In this document: one piece after another, positions 50,051-61,120 of the stretch
How the letters are laid out: every line of letters starts with the position of its first letter
Position numbering within the stretch: position 1 is the stretch's first letter
Assembly: GCF_000002075.1 (NCBI RefSeq)
Contig: NW_004798054.1
Coordinates: forward strand, 23,044 to 87,043
Direction of reading: 5' to 3'
Length of the DNA stretch: 64,000 nt
Origin: Aplysia californica
Taxonomy: Eukaryota; Mollusca; Gastropoda; Aplysiida; Aplysiidae
The notes under the pieces: generated by a model
Seen by the model: only the letters and a program-made list of their open reading frames with translations
Told to the model about the DNA's origin: nothing
Databases searched by the model: none
Made by a program: the position numbers and the translations under genes

Positions 50051-50059
50051 AAACAACAC

Positions 50060-50768
50060 TTGGATGCAGTTTCAGTTTAATATCTTTAATTTGATAATAA
50101 AAGTGACACATAAGACAGATGGTAATAAAAAGAGAAAATGCGAAAGATTCTAGAACATCAACTCATTTCAAGAAAAATGTTGACAAGAAACATGTACTTG
50201 GGTAAAAATTAACATTGACAAATACAAACATACACTTGACTCAGTGTCAAGAAGTCTGAATAATTACAGATAGAAGATAAAGCATAAAAGTAATCTGTAT
50301 GTTCAACCATAGTACCAATCAATGTAGCTAAAAAGTTGTAGCACAATGCATACTCTTTTCCCCTTTCTCAATCAATATGATGAAATATAAAAAAAAGAAA
50401 ACGAGAAATTAAAGTGGGGTTGGGCAATTTAAGTTCACATAGTAAAACTTTTACTATGGCACAGTCGTTTAAACATACTTCACTTGAGCAAAGTTCACTT
50501 CATTCATAATGTATATTTGCCCTAAACTACATGTAGGCCCTATATGGACATTAATTGTGCACAAATCAACCTCCCATCCCTATGCCGGTCTAAAACAAAA
50601 GATAAACCTAATTGTGCTGAAGTCTCTGTTCAGTGCATCGAAATATAAAAGTACTTACACCTAAAATTATCATTAAATATGATAAAACACTTCAGAGAAC
50701 GTCAACAGACCCATGAAAAAAGTTACTTAAACTTGACAAAACTCATCTTGCAAAAAATGTTTGCCTCT
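50060..50768 (-). other. EMC4: EMC4 3' UTR with ATTAAA signals
   Basis: On the minus strand ATTAAA occurs at 50085-50090 and 50076-50081, about 680 nt after the stop codon. This would end the transcript near 50060, leaving about 3.6 kb to the RPGRIP1L poly(A) candidate. Proposed from signals only. Confidence 0.4.
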
Positions 50769-53700
50769 TTACAAGATCATGCCACCGCCAGACCACTCCA
50801 TTCTCTGAAATAAATAAGTCAAAATATTGGATTAACAAACTAACAAAAATAGGGTAAATCCAGCGTACTTAAGCAGTGTAGTGTTTGCAACCTTATATCA
50901 CTGTTAGTATTATTTAGAGGGCTCACAGAGAAAGCTGTCATGTGCCGGCATTTTGCCTACGCGAGCTGCCCGGGTTGTGCTGAAAGGACCCATATTTGAA
51001 AAACTGCAAAATGCACACCCGAGCCTACTTTTTTAAAAAAGATTTGTAACTTAAAAGCATGAAAGGCTGAAGTTAACTAGTGGAGACAAAAGTTAGATGC
51101 ATTTTATGCACAGTATGGTGGAATCAGGCGCTCGTCAACAAAATAACTTAATACGAGAAACATATTTTTCAGCCAGTTTGGAAATTTTTACAGAAGTTTA
51201 ATTTTTTGGCTAAACATCTTTTATGTCTATATGTAAAAATATATTTCCATTTGAATTTTACTGAAAACATCGATTAAAGGCACAAAATTTGTCATTTTTC
51301 AGTTTTCAAAGACATTTTAGGTATTGGAGTTACCTAACTCTGGCAGCCATTTTCTAGTTAATTTCACCACTGAAACAAGATGACCTTACTTCTTTCAACA
51401 GTAAATATCTTGAGCTCTATTCAAGACAAGTGGATATCTATTTCATTGGAACCAAGGTAAATAAATCAGCTATCAGAAGATACCATTAACTTCACATGGC
51501 CAACAACAGACAGCGCACCTGATTCCACTGCATCGTGACACATGTCATGTTTGCCACTTTGTTTACAAAGATGCTTCAAAATTGGCACTAGTTCACGTAC
51601 ATGATTTTTACATTTTCTTGATGGCACAGAATTTTTACTTATCATTCAATTTTGATAAATTTCGGTAACAAAATGTTTCGAACATAAAAATCTACAGGCT
51701 GGAACAATTTATTTCAAGTTGCATTTCAAAAACTATTTTGGTTTTGAGTACATGATATTCTTGGCAGGTAAGGCAGGTACGACTTTTACTAGTTTCAGCA
51801 CTACACAGCAACAAAAAAGAAAAGTGCTTAACTCTGCCGTATTAATAAAATTACAACAAGATGAGGTCTCTGATCTAAAGAATAAATCCTCTATTACCCT
51901 GATCCTGCCTAAAACACCCTTTCACTCTATCCCTTGAACCTGACTTTGGCAAGAAGACATACAATGTATCGCTCTGACTGGCAAATACTCAGCACAGATA
52001 ATTCACAAAAAGTTTTATTTTATCACAAAAAACACTGACCTGTTGTGGCTGGACAAATGCAAGCCAGTCTGAAGCATGTGTGGGCAGGAGTCCCATGGTC
52101 TGACACTTGTACACTGCCATGGCCAAGCACAGCATGTTGCCTATGCAGTACACCAACTTCTGGAACGGGGCCTGGTCTCCTTCAATACTTTTGAATGCTG
52201 AAGTGGTGAAGAATGAATGGGAAAGAACAATATAAGATTGACTGCAATTAAAGGTATGAAAGCTTTGTAGCCATGTTTTCAAACATTATCTTGTGGATAC
52301 TGGGCTTTTCAGCTTTTACAATAGTACTAGGCAATGGTACAATAGTCAGTAGAAGATACTGGATGTTTAAGAGGCTTTAGATCTAGATCTAGTTGAGCCA
52401 GATGGAAAGGACAAAGATAGAGCTAATACTGATGTGTGGACCATCCTTGCCCAACCAGAAAGTAGGGACAGGCCTAATAATAAAAACATTGACTGCTATT
52501 AACTTGAAAGAATACTTAAAAGCTTTAATCTACTCTTTGGAGTTTGCGTGATATTTTAATAGTATGTAGTTCCTTAGTGGACAATTTTAAAAAAATGTTA
52601 AATACGATACATAGTTAACCCCTTCTCTTATGGGGAGGGGAGAAATTTTCAGAACAAGGCCTTACGCTGAATTGAGTTAACAAAATAAAAATATTTAAGC
52701 AGAGTGCTTGCAAAATTCTGCAACGAAACCAAGTAGCCTACCATATCTGAGCCTAGAACAGTGCTTTTCAACCTTTAATGTCAACCCTGGAAGTGCGCAT
52801 TTTCTTATTGAAAACCCCCCACCTAAATGCACCTCCCCAACACGGCCAACCATTTACAAACATGGGGGTTCCGCGGGGGGTATCAGCTAAGAATAAGATT
52901 TATGCCTGTTACTAAAAATATCCATTTACGCCTGAACAGATGATAAAGCCATATCTTCCCTCAAAGCTGATAGAATGAGTAATTAAAAATGATAAGTGAT
53001 CAAATAATTACAAAGTGTAACAGGCGACAAAGTGCAAAAGGCGACGAAGTCAACAATTAGCAAAATAGCACAGTGGAACAAGTGATAACACATAGCGTTT
53101 AGTTGTTCAACTGGACTGCGTCACTTTATCGATTGATATCTGGGCCCACAGTATTCATAACTTTGACCTGCAATTTACTTCGTCATTTTTACAACATAAA
53201 GAACACTGAAAATTTCCATTACAGAAGGTCTTGGTCCAGGTTCAATTAGGTCATACCTATAAAAGGGCCGTTGTGCTAGACCTGCATGTGAGCCTCAACC
53301 AGATTGTCTGAAAATTTTGCGCAACCCTCCCCCCATAAGAGCTTTTGTGTGTGTCATAAGGAAGGACTTCCGAGTAACGAGCGACCACCCCAACAAACAC
53401 AATAAAGAAGAGATGCTTGAGATTTGGGGCAAAAATCGGGATATCCCGACTAAATCGAGATGAGTGGCAGGTCTGCTTAACCCCACCCCTAGGCCTACCC
53501 CCAAAAAGAACCTGCAACGGGCCTCATATAATTCGCATCCGATTCCGGGACTAAGCTGAGTCTAGATCTAGATTCTGCACCTGATGAAATGCTTTTTACC
53601 AACATTAATATTACAGCACAACCTATGATAGGGTTTGACACAATAGAATTGGAATATGAATCCTCCATTGAGTTCTATAATGATCTATAAATCTAGATCT

Positions 53701-56700
53701 AGATTCTATTAGAACAAGTGAGTCGGACTTGAATGAATCCACACGATCTGAACAATTGCATTAATAATTAGTCAACAAACGAAATTCAAAATGGCCGCTT
53801 GAGCACGAAACTGAAAGTAGATAATTTAAGTTGTCGTCCTTTTTCGTATTCGCATTTCTACTCAGGTTCCGACAATTATGTCGGAAACGCCGAAGTCGGC
53901 AGTCAGCACGAAAATGAAAATGCCGACAAAGCCATGGGGGAAAAAGGGGGCGGTGGCAGTCGGCCAGGCTTCGCACTACGCACATTGACTGATACAGGTG
54001 GGCCTAGCGATAGCATCGGCCGGCTCGGGGGTCAGGTCGCGATTGTCGGCAAACATACAGGTCTAGTTGCGCTTCCCAGGATGCTAACTCACACCCTATT
54101 TAATACCTATATACAGGGCCGTTACGTTTTCAGGGTAAAGTAGTTCAAAGTTGTCTCTTAACTTTTCGTCACTAAAAAAATAAAAAAGAGAGATAGCAGT
54201 ATCCATAACAAGCATTTGAGGTGCTGTACTTTCTTGGGTGATAAGATGGTAATTAGAATGAAATTGCCTTCCAAGTCAGCTACTATGAAGTCCTTGGTGT
54301 CCTCAAAAAGAAAATGATTCAAAACAAATCACTTACTATTTTGAATTGAGAGCATGGCCTGGATGGGTCTGAAGAACATCATACCCACCATCATGATGGG
54401 AAAGATAGATATAGAGCTTCCAGCCATCCACATGATGAACATATTCATTGGCACTTGTTTGATAGGGCCCAACGCAATGTCCCATGATCTCTGTTGACAA
54501 ACATGTATTCACATTTAATCAAATGGGAATCCCATTTAAAATATTTTCGTTTTAGTGAGTATTTACAGCACTTGCAACACAATAGGGTCATACAAGCAGA
54601 ATAGAGGTGTTACAAGAGAGTAACAACCCCCCCCCCAAACAAATAAACGAGGAAAAATTATTAGGAAGATAGATGTTTGACAGGAAAGAAGGAGCAAACC
54701 ATACCAGAGCAAATGCCAGCCGTCCATAGAATCTTGTCTTATTGGAGGAACAAAAACAATAAAAGTAGAAATTATTAGTAAAGCCAGGTCAAACTGGGTA
54801 ATATTACATTTTTTTGTCCCAATATTAATAATATTTTCACAGTTCAAATTTATGTGAGAGAGAATCAGGCCACAAATTTAATTTCACCATAACCAACACT
54901 AGCTGTTTGTTGATGGAGGAGAAAAAAATATGCACCTAAAGGAAGTGATCCTGTCAATGTTTTAATATTACTACGAATCCAAAATATTGTAAAAAGAATT
55001 TCAGCTATATTCTTACACATCAAGCAAATTGGCAGAGATGTTAATCACAGTGTACAAGAACCCATGACCCCCAAAACTGTAGTTAGCAGACAGCAGGCAC
55101 AAAGCTTGACTCAAATGATTTAATTCTGTTCATTAGTGATGCAGTGAAAATACTGTCGATTTTCGTGGTGAGGGAATTTTCGCATATTTTCGCAGTCTTT
55201 GTCCATGACTGCGAAAATAAAATTGTTTTATAGTCACGAAGAATCTAAAATCTACCAATAAAGGAAAAACGAGAGAGTACAAACAAAAGATTAGTACAGG
55301 AAATGGCCCCCCTACTGAATCTCAAGTCTCTAGAAGAACACAATAAGTTATATAATAATAATAAAAACACTCATTGCAGATGGACAAAGGCATTTCTTGC
55401 TTTACCATGTTCTTACTTTTATTATCAAAGTTGGGTCTGCTTCTCTGACTCTTTCAGCTGCTGTAGATGCATCCACAAATCCCACGGGGTTTGGAAGGCT
55501 TTCAGATGACGCAACAACAGCACGATCACTCCGCCCCCTGCAAACAATTGAGAAGCAATTTAATGGAAAATTGTGCATAATTTATACGCTACTTGCTTAA
55601 AATTAAAACAGATTCTAGATGCTGTAGCTGCCATGAGACAGGAAGAGAATAAAAATGCTCTCCCCCGATCATTAGCCATCCTAAAAATCTTAAAAGAACG
55701 ACTTTTAAGATATATTGCCTCCACCTATCAAACATCATAATAATACAAAACCTTATAGACAGCAATAAAAACGTTTTTTGCCATGGAGGTGTGCGTTCAC
55801 CGTTATAGCCTAGATCTAGATCTAGGCCAACCAATTTTGTGTTCACCCTAAACCACAGAATTCTACACTGTGATAACAGAAAAATTGTAGAATTTTGTGC
55901 CGTGAACAAACGTTCCATTACTACTGTTAGCCTACTAAGAGCAAACAATTTTGTCTGTGGGCAGTGGAGAGAAGAGAAAGGGAGAGAGAGGAGTAGCGCG
56001 AGAACTTCCGGGCAAAACAAAATGGCGACCCGCGTAGTTCGGCTCGATTCGAAAAGTTAAATAGCAGTAGCATCTTTGTAGACGACCAAATTAATTTACT
56101 TTTGTGTTTTAACATCATTTTTTAACTTTGGTTTGGTCAATTTGATCGTCCACACCGATAGACAATATTCCGAAAGAGACAGAGAGAGAGAAGAGGGGAG
56201 GAGTAGATCTTGCGAGAACTTCCGGACAAAACAAAACGGCGACCCCCGTAGTTCGGCTTGATTCAAAAAGTGAAATAGCCATGTAGCATCTTTGAAGTCG
56301 ATAAAATTAGCTTACTTTTGTGCTATAACGTAATCTTTTCTTTGCCTTTATCCATTTGATCATCCACATCGATAGAAAGTATTCCGAAATTAGGAAAAAC
56401 AGGTCTTGTTTCACACTGGGTGAGAATAGCCTACGGTGGCAAGTCCCACCCGGGGTGAGAAGTCGATCATATTTGTATTCTCACCCTGGGTGAGAATAGT
56501 CACTTCCCAATTGAAACAGTTTTTAGTTTTATTGACAGGCCCGACTAACTGCGCGTTCATATCAAACTCCAAACACTTGGACGAGTGACAGTTGTTCTAG
56601 AAATCTAGATCTAGATCTAGATCTAGATCTAGATAGAGTCTAGATATAATCTAATTTCTAGACTAGATATATAGCCTATGTACGGCATACCGTCACGTAC

Positions 56701-59700
56701 GTCATACTGTCAGTTGGCACGCATTTGGCCTAAAATTGGACAACCAGACAATTATGCGATAATCTGGAATGCTGTCTGCTAAACAATTCCGTTCAACATT
56801 GTTTTGTTTTCAAGTTCAACAATTTTGAGCAGAATCAGACACCTGTGTGAGCAGAAATAATCCATTTCATCTCCAAATGTAAGAACCGCGTTCAGCCATT
56901 ACGGCTTGCAGATGTGCAATACATCTTGAGAAATAAGCTATTGGTTCTACAATCGTACCCGCAGGATTCGTTTCGCATTTTTATTCAGTATATAAGGTGT
57001 CTAGTTACCACCACAAACCATTCGCTGCTCTTTGTTGTAACAATTGGCGCCCATAGGGGGGGTGACGATATGGGGTACAATTTTTTGATGGATGTACCCC
57101 ATACAGTCACCGTATTTTTTACATGCAGCGTGACTTGAAAAATAGTTATTTCTTGGGGAGTGCTTATTTAGGCCACATATGGCCTAAATAAGGTAAGGGA
57201 GGGGGGGTTTAGCTTATTTAGGCCACAGGTGGCCTAAATAAGGTAAGGGAGGGGGGGTTTAGCTTATTTAAGCCTAAATAAGGTCACCCTATTTCTTGAC
57301 GGACTATGGATGGCATCTTAGTACTTTAGATTTTTTAGTTTCTATGATTTTATATAGATCTAGATCTAGATAGATCTATTTAGACACGGATTCATTAGAA
57401 AATGAGCGACTTTAGATTTTTCTTTTTTAATGTTTGAAACAAATTTATATGAAGGAAACTCTATCCCGTTGAATGTAATGATGATGTTCCTCTGTCCAAT
57501 GTATACACATGTTGTGATGATGTTCTTCCAGCCACTGTTTCCACATGTTGTGATATTGTTCCTGCTCCTACTGCTTCAGTTTCAGAAGAAAAACTTGCTG
57601 GCCCTCCCCCAACTGCCCTTGTCTCTAGTTGTGAGTGGTCAGTTGATGCCTTAGACTTTTCGACCACAGGTCTGGAATTCTCGGGGATCGAATGTACCTC
57701 CGAGGACTTCCTGGATCCTGCAGCAGAGTTTCAGCTACCTTTGGTTTCAACACCAGCTTGGGATCCTGTGATTAACCAGGACTATGTCTATTGTCTACCT
57801 GAGCAGGCATTGAGACCATTGGAAGATGAAACTCTGGTGACACCCCAAGCCCCCCAAAAACTGCCTCAGGACAACACTTTTGCTTTGTCCTTGACAGTCT
57901 AATTGATCACGCCATTGCCACTGGATGGATGGCATCAGACATGCATTGGGTCCGCCGTTGCCATTGGCACAAAATCGAACCTAAGGAGAACGAGGGGGCA
58001 TACAGAAAATACCTTGATTTGTAAAATCAACTCATTCCTTCCCCCTCGTTCGTCAACCTGCCCATACCAGCAAGCTGGAACTATCTAAGGTTTCAACACA
58101 GAGAAGCGGGCTAAGGCCCCTACATACATGTCTTACGGGCAAAGTACAAAGCATGGGAGGAGGCGAAGAAATTGGAAGAAGAAAAGAAAAAGGAAGAAGT
58201 GGAAAAGAGGAAGAGAAAAGGGGGGAGAAGGAAGAAGAGAAAAGAGGAGAAAAGTTAAGGAAGTTGGAGAAGCAGAGAGCAGGGAAGAAGAAGAAGAAAC
58301 AACAGGGAAATTCATGTAGGCCTATGTATGCGAGTAAGATGTTCATGTGAGTTTGTTGTGATAGGCCTACATGTGGAAGAGTAAAATGAAGCATTCAAGT
58401 ACTTGTGTGTGAGTAAAAGATGTTAATAATAATAATAATAATAAATGATATTTATATAGCGCTCAACCCCTAATAAAGTACACAGGCTCTGAGCGCTTTA
58501 CAATACAGTACAACATACAACAGTAACATGAAACGTTGTGTTCTGACTAAAGAAAATTATTCCAAATATTCATCTTATTAATTTAAAAACAGAAACGACG
58601 TCAGCTGACATTTGAATGAATCAAAAGATTTGATTTCTCTCAACGTACTTGGTAAAGCATTCCAGATCTTGGGGCCTTGGTATTCAAATGCCTTTTCACC
58701 CATTGTTTTAAGTTTCACAGAAGGTAAAATAAATTTCTTTTTGTCAGCTGAAAATGACCTTAAACTGTGAGTTGGAATGTACAGTCTTAACAGATTTGAT
58801 AAATATGATGGTGCATTATCATTCAAACATTTGTGACATATGGTGGCCAACTTGTACACAATCCTTTTCTCAACAGGAAGCCAATGCAATGTTCGTAAAA
58901 GAGGTTTAGCAGAGTCTCGCTTTCTTTTCCATAAAACTAAACGTGCTGCATTGTTTTGGACAGTTTGAAGTCTTTTAACTTTCTCCAGTGATATCTGATA
59001 ACAAGGAGTTACAATTTATATACCGAGTTTAGATAAAATTAAGCTAGTTACTAGTAAAGCAGTATACTTGGTATTGATCAGATGACGTATTTTACTAATT
59101 TTTCTTATTTCTAAATACATGCAGCTGATCAGATGATTTACCTCAGCCGACATTGACAAACTAGAATCAAAATAGATGCCAAGATTCTTAACTTTTCTTG
59201 AAAATAAAATTTTTGCATTACCAATTTTAATGTGATCATGGTCAACCTCTTTAACAGACTTTGCATTGCCTGCCAGAATGACTTCTGTTTTATTATCATT
59301 TAACATCAATTTATTTTTGTTCATCCAGTTATTCACTAAGGCAATACAATTTTCAGCACGATGGACAAGTTCATCTAAGTTGGTAAACAATGTTGAACCA
59401 TAACTTTGGGTATCATCAGCATAGAAATGGTATTTTAAGTCATATTTAACTATTTCCTTCACAAGTGGTTGAGTATAAATGGTGAACAAAACTGGACCGA
59501 GGACTGAGCCCTGGGGGACCCCATACTTAAGAGCATGATCTGATGACTTAAGCCCTTTAATAAAAACAGATTGGTAACGATTTGACAGGTAAGAAGAAAA
59601 CCAGCTAAGGGCAGTCCCGGATTATCCAAAAGACACTTCCAATCGCTTCAATAAAATGTGATGGTCAATTGTATCAAAAGCTGCTGATAGATCTAAAAGG

Positions 59701-60822
59701 CTCAGCAAAACAACTTTTCCTGAATCACAATCAGTAAGCATGTCGATTCATGACTTCAAGAAGTGCTGTTTCTGTGCTGTGGTTAGCTCGATAGGCAGAC
59801 TGGAATGGCTCTAACAGATTGTTTTCTTGTAATGATGACGAAGCTGCTCGAGGACAACCTTTTCAAGGATTTTAGACAAAAAAGGTAGATTTGAAACAGG
59901 TCTATAGTTCTTTAAGACATTCTGATGTAAGTTTTGCTTCTTTAGCAAAAGTTTTACAAGAGCGATTTTAAACAGATCTGGTTCAAGTGAGTTTGTTGTG
60001 ATATATGTGGGGAAGCGTAAAATGAAGCATTCATGTACTTGTGTGTGAGGAAGATCATGTTCATATGAGTTTGTGATATATGTGTGGAAGAGTAAAATGA
60101 AACATTCATGTACCTAGATCTAAATCTATGTGTGAGTAAGATGTATGTGAGTCTGTTCTGGTGGTTGTTCTTTTTAGTATGTCAATATAAACATAATTAG
60201 TTCTGTCTTAGGCCCACTGTACAAAAGGAGTTCGTCTTTGCTTCTTTCCTCTTTTCAAACGCCTAGTTGTGCTTCAATTTGGGGGTGATGGTATGGGGTG
60301 TAGTGGGTGACGGTATGGGGTACATACCATGACAGAAAACCCGACACATGACGGTATGGGGTACATGTCATGACATGCGTCAAGTCTCGGTTAGGGGTCT
60401 TCTTTATACACTATCTGACTAAAAACTTCACCCCACACCTACAGGAAAGGCTGGCCTCTCAACAAAACGAAATTTGGGGTCGATGTTTTTGAAAGAGCCG
60501 AAGTTATGGAAATACAAAAGTTCACTTCCGGAAATAGTCATCTCAAAACACTAAGGTGACGGTATGCCGTACATAGGCTCTATATCTAGATCTAATCTAG
60601 ATAGATCAAGATCTAGATTCTAGATCTAGATCTATCGGTTCTTCAATGTGGTTGTGATGTCAGCAGGGGCAGAAGTCGGGGACAGTCCTCCTGACTCCTG
60701 GTCTGTACTTTCGTTACACTTACACACAAAGACATTCAACTTCAAGTTCAACTGCAAGATTTTCTGTCTTACCTTCCAGAAGAGACAAATTCAATTGCCC
60801 ACTTATGCCGTCTTTTAGACAT
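50769..60822 (-). CDS. EMC4: ER membrane protein complex subunit 4 (five coding exons)
   Basis: EMC4 (TMEM85) is a membrane subunit of the EMC, which inserts tail-anchored and multi-pass proteins into the ER membrane. Minus-strand coding exons: 60773-60822, 55417-55537, 54337-54490, 52040-52197, 50769-50804. Phases agree, for 519 nt (172 residues plus stop). The human protein has 183. It starts [12 protein letters not shown] (human RFKWAIEL). It contains [46 protein letters not shown], then [20 protein letters not shown] and [13 protein letters not shown], and ends [11 protein letters not shown] (human RMEFSGGGLLL). Two hydrophobic stretches, about residues 68-105 and 118-142, fit its membrane segments. 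Intron 1 (5.2 kb) carries a 3.9-kb transposon. Failure to use the exon 4 donor would add a different 16-residue tail. Confidence 0.96.
51119..51540 (+). mobile_element. MITE, GTGGAATCAGGCGCTCGTC family, best copy
   Basis: The left end GTGGAATCAGGCGCTCGTC (51119-51137) is inverted, with changes, at the right end GACAGCGCACCTGATTCCAC (51509-51528). The AT-rich interior is collinear with 19320-19700, and its right end also matches 2102-2165. It lies in EMC4 intron 4. No coding frame. Confidence 0.6.
53363..53420 (+). repeat. Fragment related to the small element at 62671
   Basis: AGGACTTCCG, ACGAGCGACCACCCCA and CAAACACAATAAAGAAGAG match the left half of 62671-62837 over about 50 nt. The right end is absent. 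Confidence 0.5.
53767..54150. other. GC-rich unexplained block in EMC4 intron 3
   Basis: This block stands out from the AT-rich introns by its CpG content. It opens with AAAATGGCCGCTTG and contains an imperfect hairpin TTCCGACAATTATGTCGGAA (53868-53887). It also contains a GGGGGAAAAAGGGGGCGGTG stretch. An open frame at 53799-54143 (+) has no recognisable domain and is probably chance. It may be a displaced promoter or CpG island, or a retroposed fragment. Confidence 0.35.
54545..54723 (-). mobile_element. SINE 3' part, minus strand, in EMC4 intron 2
   Basis: Read on minus it runs GCTCTGGTATGGTTTGCTCC, TTACTCTCTTGTAACACCTC and GCAAGTGCTGTAAATACTCA to ACTAAAACGAAAA. It is collinear with 12102-12293 and 27907-28087. 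A poly-C/G stretch interrupts the middle. Confidence 0.65.
55838..56506 (+). mobile_element. MITE, GTGGCTATTCTCAC family, copy 2
   Basis: It shares with copy 3 the left section GTTCACCCTAAACCACAGAA and with copy 1 both internal units (ACTTCCGGGCAAAACAAAAT, CGACCCGCGTAGTTCGGC). The right end GAGAATAGTCAC lies at 56495-56506. The left terminal repeat is not recognisable. It lies in EMC4 intron 1. Confidence 0.6.
56596..56640. repeat. AGATCT/TCTAGA array
   Basis: Five to six tandem TAGATC units flank the left terminal repeat of the 3.9-kb element. A similar but interrupted array flanks its right end (60580-60632). Confidence 0.75.
57163..57287 (+). repeat. Three 50-bp units, each carrying a palindrome
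   Basis: CTTATTTAGGCCA and TGGCCTAAATAAG form perfect 13-bp arms with a 4-nt loop at 57163-57192 and 57213-57242. The third unit has a shortened form at 57263-57282. Units are joined by GTAAGGGAGGGGGGGTTTAG. Period 50 nt. Each arm pair could form a hairpin or cruciform. Confidence 0.85.
57457..57902 (+). other. Coding-like segment inside the 3.9-kb element
   Basis: A frame without ATG stays open for about 148 codons and ends in TAA at 57900-57902. It is acidic and Pro/Ser-rich, with [39 protein letters not shown] and [20 protein letters not shown], and reads like real protein. A second frame follows (about 57881-58022) with [20 protein letters not shown]. After that comes a highly charged Lys/Glu stretch (to 58300). 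These may be exons or decayed pieces of an element-encoded protein. The family is not recognised. Confidence 0.4.
58340..60140 (+). repeat. 70-80 bp tandem array interrupted by a LINE
   Basis: A unit with GAGTTTGTTGTGATA, GGAAGAGTAAAATGAAGCAT and GTACTTGTGTGTGAG is present at 58340-58420, 59983-60057 and 60058-60140. A CR1-like LINE (58424-59985) sits between the first and second units, so it inserted into an existing array. Confidence 0.7.
58424..59985 (-). mobile_element. CR1-like LINE, 5'-truncated, with reverse transcriptase part
   Basis: Minus-strand frames encode the reverse transcriptase core: [20 protein letters not shown] (catalytic YADD), [29 protein letters not shown]. Then come [20 protein letters not shown] and [20 protein letters not shown]. 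The 3' end has the AGCGCTATATAAATATCATT-type tail and (ATT)n at 58426-58443. The N-terminal endonuclease is absent. The frames are interrupted relative to each other, so this copy is dead. It matches 9902-10520 closely. Confidence 0.85.
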
Positions 60823-61120
60823 GACTCTTATTCTCGTCGGCCAACCTGACGGCTTTGCAAAAGAACAAAACAAATGGGAAAAATATGACTTTATTAGCCT
60901 ACGCCAGATGCTGCTGAGACCAATATCGGTTTGTTCGGCGTTGGTTCAGTCGTCAATCGATGGCCGATGGATGAGTCGATGAGAATACAGGCTAAATCTT
61001 CAAACTGTGCTACTGGACTTCCGTACAAAGTAAGAACTACTCAAAATGGATCTCATAGTGAAGCGAGGACTTGACACTGAATAAGGCTGCACGAAATCGT
61101 AATGTGGTTAGCATGTATAG
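60823..61120 (-). promoter_or_regulatory. EMC4: Probable EMC4 5' flank / promoter
   Basis: Sequence immediately upstream (in minus sense) of the EMC4 ATG. It is richer in CpG than the introns and has no TATA box in a useful position. No splice acceptor is needed before the ATG, so the 5' UTR may be continuous here. Weak positional evidence only. Confidence 0.3.

Larger units (their letters stand above)
56673..60579. mobile_element. Unclassified 3.9-kb DNA transposon with 24-bp TIR
   Basis: The 24-nt ends (56673-56696 and 60556-60579) are perfect inverted repeats starting AGCCTATGTACGG. Similarity continues outwards into AGATCT-rich sequence. Copies of a subterminal motif like GGTGACGGTATGGGGTACAT occur at 57061, 57092-57111 (inverted), 60283, 60306 and 60347. 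The interior holds coding-like sequence (57457-58300), three tandem hairpins (57163-57287) and a 70-bp tandem array split by a LINE. No known transposase signature was recognised. It lies in EMC4 intron 1. Confidence 0.6.

Noticed and set aside
53799-54143. A 114-residue open frame in EMC4 intron 3
   Set aside because: No recognisable domain, Gly/Ser-rich from G-rich DNA, and no splice or start context that supports it.
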